Positions 51,383 to 60,292 of a stretch of DNA of 64,000 nt are shown one piece after another; the stretch's first letter is position 1; the number at the start of each line of letters is the position of its first letter. The position numbers were made by a program, and so were the translations under genes. The DNA comes from Litchfieldella qijiaojingensis (GTDB taxonomy: Bacteria; Pseudomonadota; Gammaproteobacteria; Pseudomonadales; Halomonadaceae), in NCBI RefSeq assembly GCF_014651875.1, contig NZ_BMXS01000013.1, positions 1 through 64,000 on the forward strand. Direction: 5' to 3'. Below the pieces are notes generated by a model. It worked only from the letters and a program-made list of their open reading frames with translations. It was not told where the DNA came from and made no database searches.

Positions 51383-51820
51383 ATGTTCGACATCGGCTTC
51401 CTCGAACTGCTGATCATTGGTGTGGTCGGCCTGTTGGTGCTTGGTCCCGAGCGCCTTCCCAAGGCGGCGCGCACCGCCGGGCTGTGGGTTGGCAAGATCA
51501 AGCGCACCGTCTCCGGCATGCAGCGGGAGATCTCCGCCCAGTTGGAGGCGGAAGAGCTGCGCCAGAAGCTCAACGAGCAACAAAAGAAACTTGACGAGAG
51601 CCTCGGCAAGGTCAAGCGCGACGTCGAGCGTTACGCCGAAGCGGACAGCGATGACAAGGCGCGTTCCGAGACGCCGACCGAGAGTGAAGGCGACAGTGCC
51701 CGGCGCCTGGACCATGCCCTCGAGCAGGCCCGGGAAAGCGCGGACGACGATGCCGCCTCGGATAGCTCCGATGTGCCAGCCGCCACACCGCCCCGAGACA
51801 AGGAACCCCGCTCCCGATGA
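51383..51820 (+). CDS. tatB: Sec-independent protein translocase subunit TatB
   Basis: The protein is 145 aa: an N-terminal membrane helix with FDIGFLELLIIGVVGLLVLGPERLP, an amphipathic helix and a charged tail. TatB binds twin-arginine substrates with TatC. It overlaps tatC by 4 bp. Confidence 0.96.
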   Translation: MFDIGFLELLIIGVVGLLVLGPERLPKAARTAGLWVGKIKRTVSGMQREISAQLEAEELRQKLNEQQKKLDESLGKVKRDVERYAEADSDDKARSETPTESEGDSARRLDHALEQARESADDDAASDSSDVPAATPPRDKEPRSR

Positions 51821-52602
51821 CCTCGTCGCGTGACCCGCAGGACAAGGACCAAGCCCAGGCACCGTTGATCGAGCACCTGATCGAGCTACGTTCGCGCATG
51901 ATACGCGCGCTAGTTGCCATCCTGGTGATCTTCCTGGGCCTCTACGCTTTCGCCAACGACATCTACTCCTTCGTCGCCCAACCATTGATGGCGCTGCTGC
52001 CGGAAGGCTCGCAGATGATCGCTACCGAGGTGGCTTCGCCCTTCCTGGCGCCGTTCAAGCTGACCTTGGTGGTCGCAGTTTTCATCGCCGTGCCCTTCGT
52101 GCTGCACCAGGCCTGGGCCTTCATAGCCCCAGGCCTCTACGACAACGAGAAACGCCTGGCCATCCCGCTGCTGGTATCCAGTGTGGGACTGTTCTACGCT
52201 GGCGCGGCCTTCGCCTACTATGTGGTCTTTCCGCTGCTGTTCCAGTTCTTCACCCAGACCGGGCCCGAGGACGTCGCGGTGATGACCGATATCAACCAAT
52301 ACCTGAACTTCGTCCTCAAGCTGTTCTTCGCCTTCGGCGTGGCCTTCGAGATCCCCATCGCCACCTTCCTGATGATCTATTCAGGAGCCACCACGGTGGA
52401 AAGCCTGTCGAAAAAACGCCCCTATATCCTTCTGGGCTGCTTCGTCATCGGTATGCTGCTGACCCCGCCGGACGTGATCTCCCAGAGCCTGCTGGCGGTG
52501 CCCATGTACCTGCTCTACGAGGTCGGTATCCTGTTCGGGCGGCTGGTAAAGCGAAAGCCCGCCGATGAAAGCGACGAAGATACGGAAAGTGACGAGCCAT
52601 AA
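51817..52602 (+). CDS. tatC: Sec-independent protein translocase subunit TatC
   Basis: The protein is 261 aa with six membrane segments. Signatures are HLIELRSRMIRAL near the N-terminus and VFIAVPFVLHQAWAFIAPGLYDNEKR. TatC is the receptor core of the translocase. Cargo such as the Rieske-type proteins is plausible but not shown. Confidence 0.97.
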   Translation: MTSSRDPQDKDQAQAPLIEHLIELRSRMIRALVAILVIFLGLYAFANDIYSFVAQPLMALLPEGSQMIATEVASPFLAPFKLTLVVAVFIAVPFVLHQAWAFIAPGLYDNEKRLAIPLLVSSVGLFYAGAAFAYYVVFPLLFQFFTQTGPEDVAVMTDINQYLNFVLKLFFAFGVAFEIPIATFLMIYSGATTVESLSKKRPYILLGCFVIGMLLTPPDVISQSLLAVPMYLLYEVGILFGRLVKRKPADESDEDTESDEP

Positions 52603-52649
52603 GCTGGAAGGCAGCATCTTGCCACCAGAAGCTAGCATCAAGGGTTTTT

Positions 52650-52690
52650 CTTCAAGCTTCCAGCCGCGAAGCGGCGCTCTTCCAGCTTCC
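52650..52690. repeat. Heptad/palindrome repeat between tatC and elbB
   Basis: Seven-base units CTTCAAG, CTTCCAG, then the palindromic CCGCGAAGCGGCG core, then CTTCCAG CTTCCAG. A 25-bp core (52658-52682) matches 42467-42491 with a single difference. It lies between convergent genes. Confidence 0.85.
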
Positions 52691-52693
52691 AGC

Positions 52694-53353
52694 TCAGTCC
52701 ATCATCTCATCGAGTTTGTCGACCAACTTGAAGATACCGCTGGCGGTATCGGTGATGCGCTCGGCCAACATATAGGCCGGGGTGGTGACCACGCGGTGCT
52801 CGTGGTCGACAACGATCTCGTCAAACTTGCTACTGCGGTGTAGCCCCCCCATGGCACTGATCGCCCCGGCGACACTGGGATCATGACCGACGGTCACCGG
52901 GATACCCTCGCCCAGCAGTCGAGGCACCAGCACAGGAGCAATGCACATCAGCCCTATCGGTTTGCCAGCTTCACGAAACCCCGCGATCTTGTCTCGAAGC
53001 AGCGGCAAGACCTCCATATCGGCGCCCGCCGCAGCGAAATCCGACAGATTCTTGGCGACTCCGAAACCGCCGGGAACAACGAGCCCATCGAAGTCATCCG
53101 GCTCAAGCACCTCCAGTGACTCGATCTCTCCCCGGGCCAGGCGCGCGGCTTCCACCAACACGTTGCGACGCTCTCCCTCCATGACATCGCCATTCAAGTG
53201 ATCGACCACCTGATGCTGATCGATGTCAGGGGCGAAGCAACGATAACCGATGCCCCGTTGGTCGAGGCGTAACATGGTCAGGGTCGCCTCATGAATTTCT
53301 GTCCCATCCTGCACCCCACATCCCGAGAGGATGACTGCGACTCGTTTGCTCAT
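52694..53353 (-). CDS. elbB: Glyoxalase/isoprenoid biosynthesis protein ElbB-like (DJ-1/PfpI superfamily)
   Basis: The protein is 219 aa with the DJ-1/PfpI fold: VAVILSGCGVQDGTEIHEA at the N-terminus, the nucleophile-elbow region PIGLMCIAPVLVPRLL with the Cys, and conserved VVPGGFGVAKNLSDFA. E. coli ElbB (GlxI-like) has glyoxalase III-type activity; the physiological role is uncertain. It is divergent from hemB. Confidence 0.92.
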   Translation of the reverse strand: MSKRVAVILSGCGVQDGTEIHEATLTMLRLDQRGIGYRCFAPDIDQHQVVDHLNGDVMEGERRNVLVEAARLARGEIESLEVLEPDDFDGLVVPGGFGVAKNLSDFAAAGADMEVLPLLRDKIAGFREAGKPIGLMCIAPVLVPRLLGEGIPVTVGHDPSVAGAISAMGGLHRSSKFDEIVVDHEHRVVTTPAYMLAERITDTASGIFKLVDKLDEMMD

Positions 53354-53465
53354 GCCATTCTCCTTGAATGCCCGAGACCCGCCTGTTCCCGACGAAACTC
53401 GACAATGGAATCTTTCACTTTAGCAGGTGCGACAAGGCGGCGCTTCCGACACCGTTCGGCATTGA

Positions 53466-54623
<1,158 letters not shown>

Positions 54624-54645
54624 CGGAAGGGACTGCGCCCTTCCG
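54624..54645 (+). terminator. Hairpin after hemB, weak terminator candidate
   Basis: The perfect stem CGGAAGGG / CCCTTCCG with a 6-base loop starts at the hemB stop. There is no T tract, so it may be a transcript-end stabiliser or part of the structured region that follows. Confidence 0.45.
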
Positions 54646-54660
54646 CCAGGGAAATGCTGA

Positions 54661-54780
54661 ACAAATCGACGAGCGAGATGAAGCGCAAGGCGCACGGAGC
54701 ACAGGAACCGGAGCATATGGGGTATATGTGAGGATTCCGCGCACCGCGCAACGCAGCGATTCACTCGCGCAGGCATTTGT
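54661..54780 (+). ncRNA. Possible structured RNA element between hemB and ppk1
   Basis: About 120 bases form nested inverted repeats. From outside to inside: ACAAAT (54661-54666) with ATTTGT (54775-54780), GCGAG with CTCGC (54673-54677 / 54764-54768), GGAA with TTCC (54704-54707 / 54735-54738), and CATAT with ATATG (54714-54718 / 54724-54728). No gene explains it. It may be an untranslated leader of ppk1 or a repeat element. Inference from symmetry only. Confidence 0.4.
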
Positions 54781-54809
54781 ACAGTACTTCCCTAACTCAT
54801 GGAGGCAAG

Positions 54810-57029
54810 ATGGAAGAATCGCGCAGTCCCGATAACGCTACATCATCGTACTCCAGCGAAACAGCGGGCGAACTGCCGGTCGCGGAGACGAACAATGATC
54901 AACCGCTGCGGGTCAATCGTACCCGCACGGGTATCCATGCCAAGTCGCCGCCCTCCTCGGAGACCGACCTGAGCGACCCCACACTGTATTTCAACCGCGA
55001 GCTGAGTCACCTGCAATTCAACATCCGCGTGTTGGAGCAGGCTCTGGACGACTCGCACCCCTTGCTCGATCGGCTGATGTTCCTGCTGATCTTCTCGTCG
55101 AACCTCGATGAATTCTTCGAGATCCGGGTCGCCGGTCTCAAGCACCAGCTCGACTTGGGGCGTGAGCAAACCGGTGCAGATGGCATGTCGCCACGCCGAG
55201 CACTGACAGAGATCGCGCGCATTGCTCACGAGCAAGTCGAGCGCCAGTACCGATTACTCAACGAGGTCCTGATCCCGGCCCTGCAAGAGCAGGGACTGCG
55301 CTTCCGACGCCGAAACGATTGGACCGAGGCTCAAGCTGCCTGGGTACGCGACTATTTCGAGGAGGAGATCGTGCCGGTGATCAGCCCCATCGGCCTCGAC
55401 CCTTCCCATCCTTTTCCGCGCCTGGTCAACAAGAGCCTCAACTTCATCGTCGAGCTCGAAGGCAAGGATGCCTTCGGCCGTGAAGGAGGCCTGGCCATCT
55501 TGCCGGCACCGCGTTCACTGCCACGCCTGATCGCCCTGCCAGAAGCGCTGTGCGGCGAAGGCTTCAGCGAATACGTGTTCTTGTCATCGATGATTCATGC
55601 CCATGCCGACTCGGTGTTTCCTGGCATGCAGGTCCGTGGCTGCTATCAGTTCCGTTTGACCCGCAATGCCGACCTGTCGGTGGACCCGGAAGAGGTTTCC
55701 GACTTGGCCTCGGCGTTGCGCGGTGAACTGCTGGCCAGACGTTACGGCAGTGGCGTGCGCCTGGAAGTGGCGGACAACTGTCCCGATGAGTTGGCGGCCT
55801 TCCTGATCGAGCAGTTCGAACTCGACGAACAGGATCTTTATCGGGTCAACGGCCCGGTCAACCTGACGCGGATGATGTCGGTACTCAACGTTGTGGAACG
55901 TCCCGACCTGCGCTATCGGCCCTTTACGCCCGGGCTACCCAAGCCACTCAAGAAGGGCGATAGCCTGTTCAGTGCCATCGCCGACGGCGATATCCTGCTG
56001 CACCACCCCTTCCAGGCCTTCGCCCCCATCGAGGAATTGCTCGCCGAAGCCGCCCGCGACCCGAATGTCCTGGCGATCAAGCAGACGCTGTACCGCACCG
56101 GCGCCGAATCGCCGATCGTCAGCGCGCTGGTGGAGGCCGCTCGCAACGGCAAGGAAGTGACGGTGGTGATCGAGCTTCGCGCTCGTTTCGACGAGGCCGA
56201 CAACCTCCAGCTTGCCTCGCGTCTGCAAGAAGCTGGTGCGATCGTCATCTATGGTGTGATGGCCTACAAGACACATGCCAAGATGCTGCACATCGTGCGC
56301 CGCGAAAAAGGCGGGCTTCGCTATTATGCGCATCTCGGCACTGGCAACTACCACTCCAAGACTGCGCGCCTCTACACCGACTATAGCCTGCTCACGGCCA
56401 ACGAAAGGTTATGCGAGGACGTGCACAAGGTCTTTCAGCAGCTCTCGGGGATGGGCAAGGCACGGCGCATCGAAACACTGTTGCATGCCCCCTTCACGCT
56501 CCACGAACGCATGGTAGCGATGATCGAGCGCGAGGCGACGCATGCCGAGAAAGGCAAACGCGCCCATGTGATCATCAAGTGCAATTCACTGACCGAGCCC
56601 CGGCTGATCCGTGCCCTCTACCGCGCCTCCAGGGCCGGCGTGGAGTGCGACCTGATCATCCGTGGCATGTGTTGCCTGCGCCCAGCGGTGCCGGGCATCT
56701 CGGAGAACATCCGTGTGCGCTCGATAGTCGGTCGTTTCCTGGAGCATACCCGGGTTTTCTACTTCCACAACGACGGCAAGCCCGAGGTCTGGGCCTCTAG
56801 CGCCGACTTCATGGAACGCAACATGTTCCATCGCGTGGAGACCTGCTTCCCCCTGCTCGATAAGAAACTGGCAGCACGGGTGCGCAAGGACCTGGAAACC
56901 CACCTGGTGGACAATTGCCAGAGCTGGCTGCTGCAGCCCGATGGCAGTTACATCAAGCAACAGCCGGGCGATGGAGCGCCGATCAGCGCCCAGGAGACGT
57001 TGCTCTACGCCTACGCCGCCAAGGCGTAG
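54810..57029 (+). CDS. ppk1: Polyphosphate kinase 1
   Basis: The protein is 739 aa from the ATG at 54810, with GGAGG 5 bases upstream; an in-frame start at 54777 is less likely. After a low-complexity N-terminus, the PPK1 N, middle and C-terminal domains follow: YFNRELSHLQFNIRVLEQA, LMFLLIFSSNLDEFFEIRVAGL, and the autophosphorylated-His region YKTHAKMLHIVRRE and LGTGNYHSKTARLYTD. It makes polyphosphate from ATP. Confidence 0.96.
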   Translation: MEESRSPDNATSSYSSETAGELPVAETNNDQPLRVNRTRTGIHAKSPPSSETDLSDPTLYFNRELSHLQFNIRVLEQALDDSHPLLDRLMFLLIFSSNLDEFFEIRVAGLKHQLDLGREQTGADGMSPRRALTEIARIAHEQVERQYRLLNEVLIPALQEQGLRFRRRNDWTEAQAAWVRDYFEEEIVPVISPIGLDPSHPFPRLVNKSLNFIVELEGKDAFGREGGLAILPAPRSLPRLIALPEALCGEGFSEYVFLSSMIHAHADSVFPGMQVRGCYQFRLTRNADLSVDPEEVSDLASALRGELLARRYGSGVRLEVADNCPDELAAFLIEQFELDEQDLYRVNGPVNLTRMMSVLNVVERPDLRYRPFTPGLPKPLKKGDSLFSAIADGDILLHHPFQAFAPIEELLAEAARDPNVLAIKQTLYRTGAESPIVSALVEAARNGKEVTVVIELRARFDEADNLQLASRLQEAGAIVIYGVMAYKTHAKMLHIVRREKGGLRYYAHLGTGNYHSKTARLYTDYSLLTANERLCEDVHKVFQQLSGMGKARRIETLLHAPFTLHERMVAMIEREATHAEKGKRAHVIIKCNSLTEPRLIRALYRASRAGVECDLIIRGMCCLRPAVPGISENIRVRSIVGRFLEHTRVFYFHNDGKPEVWASSADFMERNMFHRVETCFPLLDKKLAARVRKDLETHLVDNCQSWLLQPDGSYIKQQPGDGAPISAQETLLYAYAAKA

Positions 57030-57099
57030 CAACTTCAGCAAGGACGCAGTTCCTTGGAGCCAGCGGCGCCTTCTCCGCGCGCCGCTGGCCAAGATATCG

Positions 57100-58161
57100 C
57101 TACCGCAACCGCTCGGCCGCCAGGCTCAACAAATGCTCGGTCGTCTCCCAGCCCAGGCAGGCATCGGTGATCGAGACACCGTAGCGCAGCGCACCAGGCG
57201 TGAGCGCCTGCTTGCCCTCACGGAGGTGACTCTCGAGCATCACGCCCACTAGGCTGCGATCACCGGCCAGGCGCTGATCCAGAACACTCCGCAGCACCTC
57301 ACCCTGGCGACGGTGGTCCTTGCGTGAATTGGCGTGACTGCAGTCGACCATCAGCCGTGGTTCAAGGCCAGCCTGTCGCAAGGCCTCGCGACAGGCCCGC
57401 ACCGCCTCCGCCTGGTAATTAGGCTGGCCATGGCCGCCACGCAACACCACATGGGTGTGAGGATTGCCAAGCGTCTCACGCATGTAGGCTCGACCGTCCA
57501 GGTCGAGAGCGAAATGACGATGGCCATGGGCTGCGGCCCGGATAGCATCGATGGCGACGCCGACTCCCCCATCGGTGGCGTTCTTGAAGCCTACGGCGGC
57601 TTCCAGGCCACTGGCCATTTCCCGGTGGACCTGCGACTCGGTGGTACGCGCGCCGATCGCCGTCCATGCAAGCAGATCCTCGAGATAGGGAGCGACCATG
57701 GGCTGCAATAGCTCGGTGGCCACCGGCAGCCCCAAGGTGGCGACATCGCGCATCACCTCGCGGGACACGGCCAGGCCGTGGGCCATATCATCGCTGCCAT
57801 CGAGATGAGGGTCGTACGCCAACCCTTTCCAGCCCACGGTCGTGCGCGGTTTTTCCACGTAGACGCGCATCACCAGCAGCAGGCGGTCTTCCACACGTCG
57901 CGCCAGCACGCTGAGATTCTCAGCGTATTCACGCGCGGACCTGGGATCATGAATCGAGCAGGGGCCTACCACCACCAGCAAGCGATCATCGCGACCGTCG
58001 AGGATGGCACGAATGGCTTCACGGTGAGCTTGGATGCGTTCCCTGAGTGCTACATCCACGGGGAACCGCTGACGTAATTCGTGAGGGGTAGGAAGGCTGT
58101 CGCCGCGTGTCGGCGCAGGAACTGCGGCGGGAGTTTCGGTGACGGAAAGCTGGGCAGTCAT
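57100..58161 (-). CDS. aroG: 3-Deoxy-7-phosphoheptulonate (DAHP) synthase, class I
   Basis: The protein is 353 aa. Class I-alpha motifs are visible: LLVVVGPCSIHDP with the PEP/metal Cys, RVYVEKPRTTVGWKGL, VLRGGHGQPNYQ and LMVDCSHANS. It starts the shikimate pathway. Its ATG overlaps the stop of the small frame at 58158-58331, so translation is likely coupled. Transcription is predicted to be controlled by an aromatic-amino-acid attenuator upstream. A choice between Phe-, Tyr- or Trp-sensitive type is not possible from these data alone. Confidence 0.94.
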   Translation of the reverse strand: MTAQLSVTETPAAVPAPTRGDSLPTPHELRQRFPVDVALRERIQAHREAIRAILDGRDDRLLVVVGPCSIHDPRSAREYAENLSVLARRVEDRLLLVMRVYVEKPRTTVGWKGLAYDPHLDGSDDMAHGLAVSREVMRDVATLGLPVATELLQPMVAPYLEDLLAWTAIGARTTESQVHREMASGLEAAVGFKNATDGGVGVAIDAIRAAAHGHRHFALDLDGRAYMRETLGNPHTHVVLRGGHGQPNYQAEAVRACREALRQAGLEPRLMVDCSHANSRKDHRRQGEVLRSVLDQRLAGDRSLVGVMLESHLREGKQALTPGALRYGVSITDACLGWETTEHLLSLAAERLR

Positions 58162-58331
58162 TGGCTATGTCCTTGGCAAGGTAACGAACATCGGGCTGAT
58201 GTGCCACCGATGGACTGCCGGCCGGAGGTGGCGAACTGTGCCGACCGGGTGTCGCTAAATCGCCAGTTGCCATAGCCCGCATAATAGTGGGTGAGCATGG
58301 CACGGACGATATCAGCGATGCGGTCGAACAT
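58158..58331 (-). CDS. Small 57-aa frame coupled to DAHP synthase
   Basis: The frame starts ATG at 58331 with a strong GGAGAAAGAAC before it, reads MFDRIADIVRAMLTHYYAGYGNWRF and on, and ends with TGA overlapping the aroG ATG (ATGA). It is predicted to be translated and to load ribosomes onto aroG. It has its own aromatic cluster (HYYAGYGNWRF), so it could be a second control peptide rather than a stable protein. No homologue recognised. Confidence 0.6.
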   Translation of the reverse strand: MFDRIADIVRAMLTHYYAGYGNWRFSDTRSAQFATSGRQSIGGTSARCSLPCQGHSQ

Positions 58332-58351
58332 GTTCTTTCTCCTTATCAACG

Positions 58352-58406
58352 AAAAACCCCCGGTCGGGTTGCCAACCGGGGGTGAGAGACTGGAGGAGGC
58401 AACCCG
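58352..58406 (-). promoter_or_regulatory. Attenuator (terminator plus competing segment) before aroG
   Basis: On the minus strand CCCCCGGT / ACCGGGGG (perfect 8-bp stem, 58382-58375 and 58364-58357) is followed by five T (58356-58352). The terminator loop holds GGCAACCCG, exactly complementary to the upstream segment CGGGTTGCC (58406-58398). The two pairings compete, which is the hallmark of transcription attenuation. Confidence 0.85.
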
Positions 58407-58432
58407 TAGTGGGGCGCGCCTCGCGGTTCAGG

Positions 58433-58573
58433 TCAATCCGACCTCGCCGCCGGCACGCCGGCGCTAAACCAATAGCCCCAATACCAGAATGAACGTCCTG
58501 CCAACGGCGCACGCAACGTTACGCCGCAAGCAGGCGTCACGTTGAATGGCTGGTTGGCGAGATCGATGGTCAT
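58433..58573 (-). CDS. 46-aa aromatic leader peptide of the DAHP synthase attenuator
   Basis: The frame starts ATG at 58573 with GGAG 7 bases upstream and ends TGA at 58433. It reads MTIDLANQPFNVTP..., and residues 29-36 are FWYWGYWF, so seven of eight are aromatic and all three aromatic amino acids are represented. A 7-bp perfect hairpin (CGCCGGC/GCCGGCG, 58448-58463) lies just after these codons and could pause the polymerase. A stalled ribosome here would sense charged tRNA-Phe, -Tyr and -Trp. Confidence 0.85.
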   Translation of the reverse strand: MTIDLANQPFNVTPACGVTLRAPLAGRSFWYWGYWFSAGVPAARSD

Positions 58574-58600
58574 GGGCTGACTCCAGACGAACTGTCTTTT

Positions 58601-58628
58601 ATCCTACACGGCTGAGCGCCGTTGACAA
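58601..58628 (-). promoter_or_regulatory. Sigma-70-type promoter of the leader-aroG transcript
   Basis: On the minus strand TTGTCA (58628-58623; 5 of 6 match to TTGACA) and TAGGAT (58606-58601; 4 of 6 match to TATAAT) are 16 bases apart. This predicts a transcript start near 58594, about 20 bases before the leader peptide ATG. Confidence 0.65.
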
Positions 58629-58635
58629 GCCCGGC

Positions 58636-58761
58636 TCAGCCCAGAAGCTGCACCCAGCCGATGGTTGCCGGCAAGGCACTCATGCCAACCAGGACAGCGA
58701 GTCCCAGGAACACGGACAACAAACCACTTTCGTCCTTGAAGTTAGGATCGTATTCTGTCAT
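58636..58761 (-). CDS. 41-aa small membrane protein
   Basis: The frame starts ATG at 58761 with AGGAGA 8 bases upstream. It reads MTEYDPNFKDESGLLSVFLG, then a hydrophobic stretch of about 22 residues (LSVFLGLAVLVGMSALPAT) and ends ...WVQLLG. One membrane helix with an acidic N-terminus. It sits between folM-like and the aroG promoter on the same strand. No family recognised; likely expressed because of its clear RBS and typical membrane composition. Confidence 0.65.
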   Translation of the reverse strand: MTEYDPNFKDESGLLSVFLGLAVLVGMSALPATIGWVQLLG

Positions 58762-58802
58762 TTCCGTCTCTCCTGATAAACCAAAGTCGAGGGTGTGTCA
58801 TT

Positions 58803-59516
58803 CTAACGTAGATGGCGGCCGCCATCGACAGGCAGCGTCACACCGGTCACGTAGCGATTGTCAAGCAAGTAGCGCAGGCTCTGGTAGACAACCCCAGGGC
58901 CGGGAATCATCCGCATGGCCGATTTGGCCATGGCCTTCTCGGCATAGGCGGCATCGTCGTCCTCTCCCAGCATGACCAACGCCGGGGCGATGGCGTTGAC
59001 CTGTATGCTCGGCGCGTACATGGCGGCAAACGACAGCGTCAGGTTGTCGAGACCGGCCTTTGTCGCGGCATAGGCGACATGTTTCTTCGAGCCCCTGCGC
59101 GCCACATAGTCGCTCATGTGCACGATGTCGCGCAGAGGTTCAGGACAGGCCGCGAGCAGCTCGCGACAGTGCAGGTTGATCAGGTAGGGGGCCTGCATGT
59201 GCACCCGGAACAGCCGTTCGAAGTTGGCCCCGGCGTCATCGCCTGGGCTGTCGGGCGTCCAATCACTGGCATTATGCACAATGGCGCGCAGCGTGTCCGT
59301 CTCGGTCTTGAGACGCGCGATGAAATCGAGAATCCCCGCTTCACTGGCAAAATCGGCTTGCAGGGTCGCCACGCCGCGACGACGCAACGCTTCGAGTTCG
59401 TCCCGCTCACGGCGATAACTGATGATCACCGGGTGGCCGTCGTCGAGCAGGCGTTCGGCGCAGTGACGTCCCAAGCGTCGGGCACCGCCGGTGATCAGGA
59501 TCGGTGAGGCACTCAT
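58803..59516 (-). CDS. folM: Short-chain dehydrogenase, FolM-like (dihydromonapterin reductase)
   Basis: The protein is 237 aa. It has the pteridine-reductase-type nucleotide motif TGGARRLGRHCAERLL (basic T-G-x3-R), NAS, and the catalytic Y-x3-K (VAYAATKAGL). FolM reduces dihydromonapterin or dihydrofolate. It overlaps the flavin reductase gene by 4 bp. Another pteridine-linked or general SDR role cannot be excluded. Confidence 0.78.
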   Translation of the reverse strand: MSASPILITGGARRLGRHCAERLLDDGHPVIISYRRERDELEALRRRGVATLQADFASEAGILDFIARLKTETDTLRAIVHNASDWTPDSPGDDAGANFERLFRVHMQAPYLINLHCRELLAACPEPLRDIVHMSDYVARRGSKKHVAYAATKAGLDNLTLSFAAMYAPSIQVNAIAPALVMLGEDDDAAYAEKAMAKSAMRMIPGPGVVYQSLRYLLDNRYVTGVTLPVDGGRHLR

Positions 59517-60292
59517 GAGCCAGTTTCCCGCTTCAAGCTGCCCACTGTCGGCACCAGGGGCATGCGTGGTGCATAGGAGAAGACGTCCGAGAACACCCGT
59601 GAAGCCTCGAGTCCAAGCGATGCCAGCACATCGATGCAGGCATAAACCATTCCGGGTGAACCGGAAACATAGACATCATGTCCTTGGACATCGCCAAGAT
59701 CGCGCGCCAACACTTTGTCGATGCGTCCCGTATGGCCGGTCACGCGGCTATCGTCGAACCCTTCTTCCACGGCTGCCTCGGTTACGCCGTGGAAATGGAA
59801 ATTCGAGTAGTCGGCCGCCCACTCCCTGGCCAAGCTTTCCAGGTACAAGTCACGACGCTCGCGCACCGCCCACCAAAGATCGATCGAACGTGATGCGTCC
59901 TGCCTCAAGGCCGCCTCGATGATTGCCTTCATCTGCGCGAAACCGGTACCAGCGGCGATCAACACCAGCGGACGGCGACTGGTATCGTCGAGCACGCACT
60001 CACCCTGTGGCAAGCGCAGGGTGAGCTGGGCCGCATGCTGCATCATCTCACGCAGGCGTGCCGAATTGGTGCGTTCCGGCCAGTGCTGGATATGCAATTC
60101 GAGCGTGCCATCGCCAAGGTGCGCATTGGCGATGGAGAACGGCACCCAAACCCCATCATCGAGCTTCAACTCGAGATACTGACCAGGCGCATGGGCCATG
60201 GCCTCGGCGCGGCCTTCCAGATGTACGCGAAAGACGTCCGGGGTGAGATCTTCCACCGCCGTGACTTGGCAGGTCAGGGTCCTGGCCGTCAT
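59513..60292 (-). CDS. fre: NAD(P)H-flavin reductase (Fre-like)
   Basis: The protein is 259 aa from the ATG at 60292 (AGAGG upstream, ATGA overlap with ubiD). It is a ferredoxin-NADP reductase-like protein: flavin-site region [22 protein letters not shown] and NAD site [17 protein letters not shown], with no ferredoxin domain. In E. coli fre is next to ubiD. Reduced FMN could serve UbiX/UbiD cofactor formation; this is inferred. Confidence 0.85.
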   Translation of the reverse strand: MTARTLTCQVTAVEDLTPDVFRVHLEGRAEAMAHAPGQYLELKLDDGVWVPFSIANAHLGDGTLELHIQHWPERTNSARLREMMQHAAQLTLRLPQGECVLDDTSRRPLVLIAAGTGFAQMKAIIEAALRQDASRSIDLWWAVRERRDLYLESLAREWAADYSNFHFHGVTEAAVEEGFDDSRVTGHTGRIDKVLARDLGDVQGHDVYVSGSPGMVYACIDVLASLGLEASRVFSDVFSYAPRMPLVPTVGSLKRETGS

